From Mycobacterium dioxanotrophicus (GTDB lineage: Bacteria > Actinomycetota > Actinomycetes > Mycobacteriales > Mycobacteriaceae), in assembly GCF_002157835.1 (NCBI RefSeq), contig NZ_CP020809.1, positions 4,030,001-4,094,000 on the forward strand: a stretch of 64,000 nucleotides of DNA, given 5' to 3'. Positions 62,891-64,000 of this stretch are shown piece after piece. Each line of letters starts with the position of its first letter. Position 1 is the first letter of the stretch. The position numbers and the translations under genes were made by a program. The notes below the pieces were generated by a model. It did not search any database, had not been told where the DNA came from, and was given only the letters and a program-made list of their open reading frames with translations.

Positions 62891-64000
62891 CAGACGTACT
62901 CCCATCGCTTCCCCATCCCGTTAACGTCGACGGCCAGAAACGCCTCGATCCCTCGCTGCGCAGCCGCGCGCTGCAGGAACGGCGGCGGGGTTGCCATCAC
63001 TTGGGTCAGAGCATCGGCAATCTCTTGATCCGCGACGATCTCGTCATGCATCCACAGGTGTACATGGTCGGACAAGCCCATCCGATCCAGTTCCAGGATC
63101 GAATAGTGCATCACATCAAGTGCAGACCCTTGGCAGAAATGGTTCGGTGCGATCCTCGACGCCACCTCGTTCATGCGAATTCCGTTGTCATAGAACGAGA
63201 ATTCCTGATTTACGACACGCCCCATCAGTGTGACCACCCTGCCGACGTTCTTCGACTCGTGCTTCAGAGCGTCAATGAGCCGATAAAGGGTAGGCAGACT
63301 GTCCCGGATCGCCCACGCGACTTCTTTGGCCCGATCCAGAGTCCAGCCGTACTGCAGCGCGGCTGCCTTGTGCCCCTGGCTGTACATGTCGGCAAGCATC
63401 TTGCGTTTCGCCAGTTTGCGATCGATACCGGCCATTTGGCCGACCGGTTCGTAGGGATCCTTCCCAGCTCGCATGTCGGCAAGGAACTGACCGTCACCTG
63501 ATGCCGTCGCTAGGATCACCGGCTCAATCGACTTCCAGTCCGCGCTGACCCAATCACTGGCGTCGGACACGACGATCCCGCGTGCCTCCTTCGGAAACTG
63601 CTGGATCTCCGGCTTGGATGCCGAGTTGCCGGTCAAGTACGGTCCCCGAGATCCCCACGCCGTGAAGGTGCCAGCATCAGTGGTCACACACCAGACGTCG
63701 GCACGGCCACCGCCAGGTAGCGACATCGGCCCCTCTGCGATCTGCACATCGGTGAAGTTCCATACCTCGACCAGCCCACCACACATGCGAGGCAACACTC
63801 CAAGGCGGTACATCGCCACCGCAGCTGCGGCCCCCCACTGTTCGTCGAAAGAGTGTGGCGGGGCGCCCTTTTCGTGACAGAAGCCCGCACCGTTCACCCA
63901 GCCCGCCAGCTCGGCAGTCGGCGCCTCCAATGCCCACAGGAGCGGTTGATTCGGCAGCCTGCCCTGATCCCTCAGCCGATCGGCGAAGTCAGCGGAGCGT
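62890..64000 (-). CDS. Phage-type family A DNA polymerase (partial, N-terminus outside window)
   Basis: The frame is open through the right edge, so at least 369 residues are seen and the N-terminus is missing. Family A polymerase palm and fingers: motif A WVSADWKSIEPVILATASGD, motif B KLAKRKMLADMYSQGHKAAA with the conserved Lys and later Tyr-Gly, and motif C HLWMHDEIVAD with the catalytic His-Asp-Glu. It is shorter and more divergent than chromosomal PolA and resembles polymerases of mycobacteriophages. With the PrimPol-like gene it forms a replication module for the element. Confidence 0.88.
   Translation of the reverse strand, partial: RSADFADRLRDQGRLPNQPLLWALEAPTAELAGWVNGAGFCHEKGAPPHSFDEQWGAAAAVAMYRLGVLPRMCGGLVEVWNFTDVQIAEGPMSLPGGGRADVWCVTTDAGTFTAWGSRGPYLTGNSASKPEIQQFPKEARGIVVSDASDWVSADWKSIEPVILATASGDGQFLADMRAGKDPYEPVGQMAGIDRKLAKRKMLADMYSQGHKAAALQYGWTLDRAKEVAWAIRDSLPTLYRLIDALKHESKNVGRVVTLMGRVVNQEFSFYDNGIRMNEVASRIAPNHFCQGSALDVMHYSILELDRMGLSDHVHLWMHDEIVADQEIADALTQVMATPPPFLQRAAAQRGIEAFLAVDVNGMGKRWEYV

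Larger units (their letters stand above)
42418..64000. mobile_element. Left part of an integrated genetic element in tRNA-Val, carrying a type VII secretion-like module (continues past window)
   Basis: From the tRNA fragment at 42418 to the right edge the content changes to accessory genes: short orphan genes in both directions, phage-type DNA polymerase and PrimPol-like genes, a metallophosphoesterase, and an ESX-like secretion set. The left end is the isolated 3' half of a tRNA gene, as expected where an element has integrated into a tRNA. I found no integrase and no second tRNA copy, so the right boundary must be outside. It could be an integrated plasmid, an integrative conjugative element or a prophage; no capsid or tail genes are seen. 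Confidence 0.75.

Noticed and set aside
1..64000. CRISPR arrays
   Set aside because: No regularly spaced direct repeats with unique spacers; the only tandem repeat is the coding minisatellite at 5572-5662.

Overview
The window is high-GC DNA from an actinobacterium, almost certainly a fast-growing Mycobacterium (Mycolicibacterium). It carries the mycobacterial gene order thrS - HIT/Ap4A phosphorylase - pgsA - PatA-type acyltransferase - pimA - Nudix - pdxS - tesB - pdxT - yebC - ruvC/A/B. It also has carboxylic acid reductases, a PE-PPE-domain hydrolase, many GTG starts and four-base ATGA/GTGA stop/start overlaps.

Positions 1-42,400 look like chromosomal backbone. From the left: a partial membrane protein; two tandem carboxylic acid reductases (CAR) sharing an upstream operator-like block; the ruvCAB Holliday-junction genes with a DUF1304 membrane protein; yebC and a GT39 membrane glycosyltransferase; the PLP synthase genes (pdxS, pdxT) with tesB; and the phosphatidylinositol mannoside operon (thrS to the Nudix gene), whose members mostly overlap by 4 bases. 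Then come a thioesterase, a lipoprotein, glycogen phosphorylase, an aldose 1-epimerase lipoprotein, an SDR and Tex. A catabolic operon follows: aldehyde dehydrogenase, FAD polyol/lactone oxidase, APC permease, soluble cache sensor and GntR regulator. A methyltransferase, a PE-PPE hydrolase and a TetR regulator close the backbone.

At 42,418-42,461 lies the isolated 3' half of a tRNA-Val(CAC) gene, the expected left attachment site of an integrated element. From there to the right edge the content is accessory: many small orphan genes, a metallophosphoesterase, small membrane proteins, and phage-like replication genes (PolA-family polymerase, PrimPol-like protein). The right end of the element, the intact tRNA and an integrase are not in the window.

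The most interesting part is a type VII secretion (ESX)-like module on this element. It has a 972-residue ATPase that joins an EccC-like double FtsK module to an EccA-like AAA+ domain in one chain. It also has two WXG100-size proteins, an EspG-like chaperone, a 790-residue Ala/Pro-rich Esp-like protein, an exported transglycosylase, and an exported S1 (trypsin-like) protease where ESX loci normally carry a subtilisin-like mycosin. No EccB, EccD or EccE is visible. Between the halves of the module sits a 328-bp region of nested long inverted repeats, a candidate origin or transfer site. Function predictions for the element are inference from motifs and gene context.
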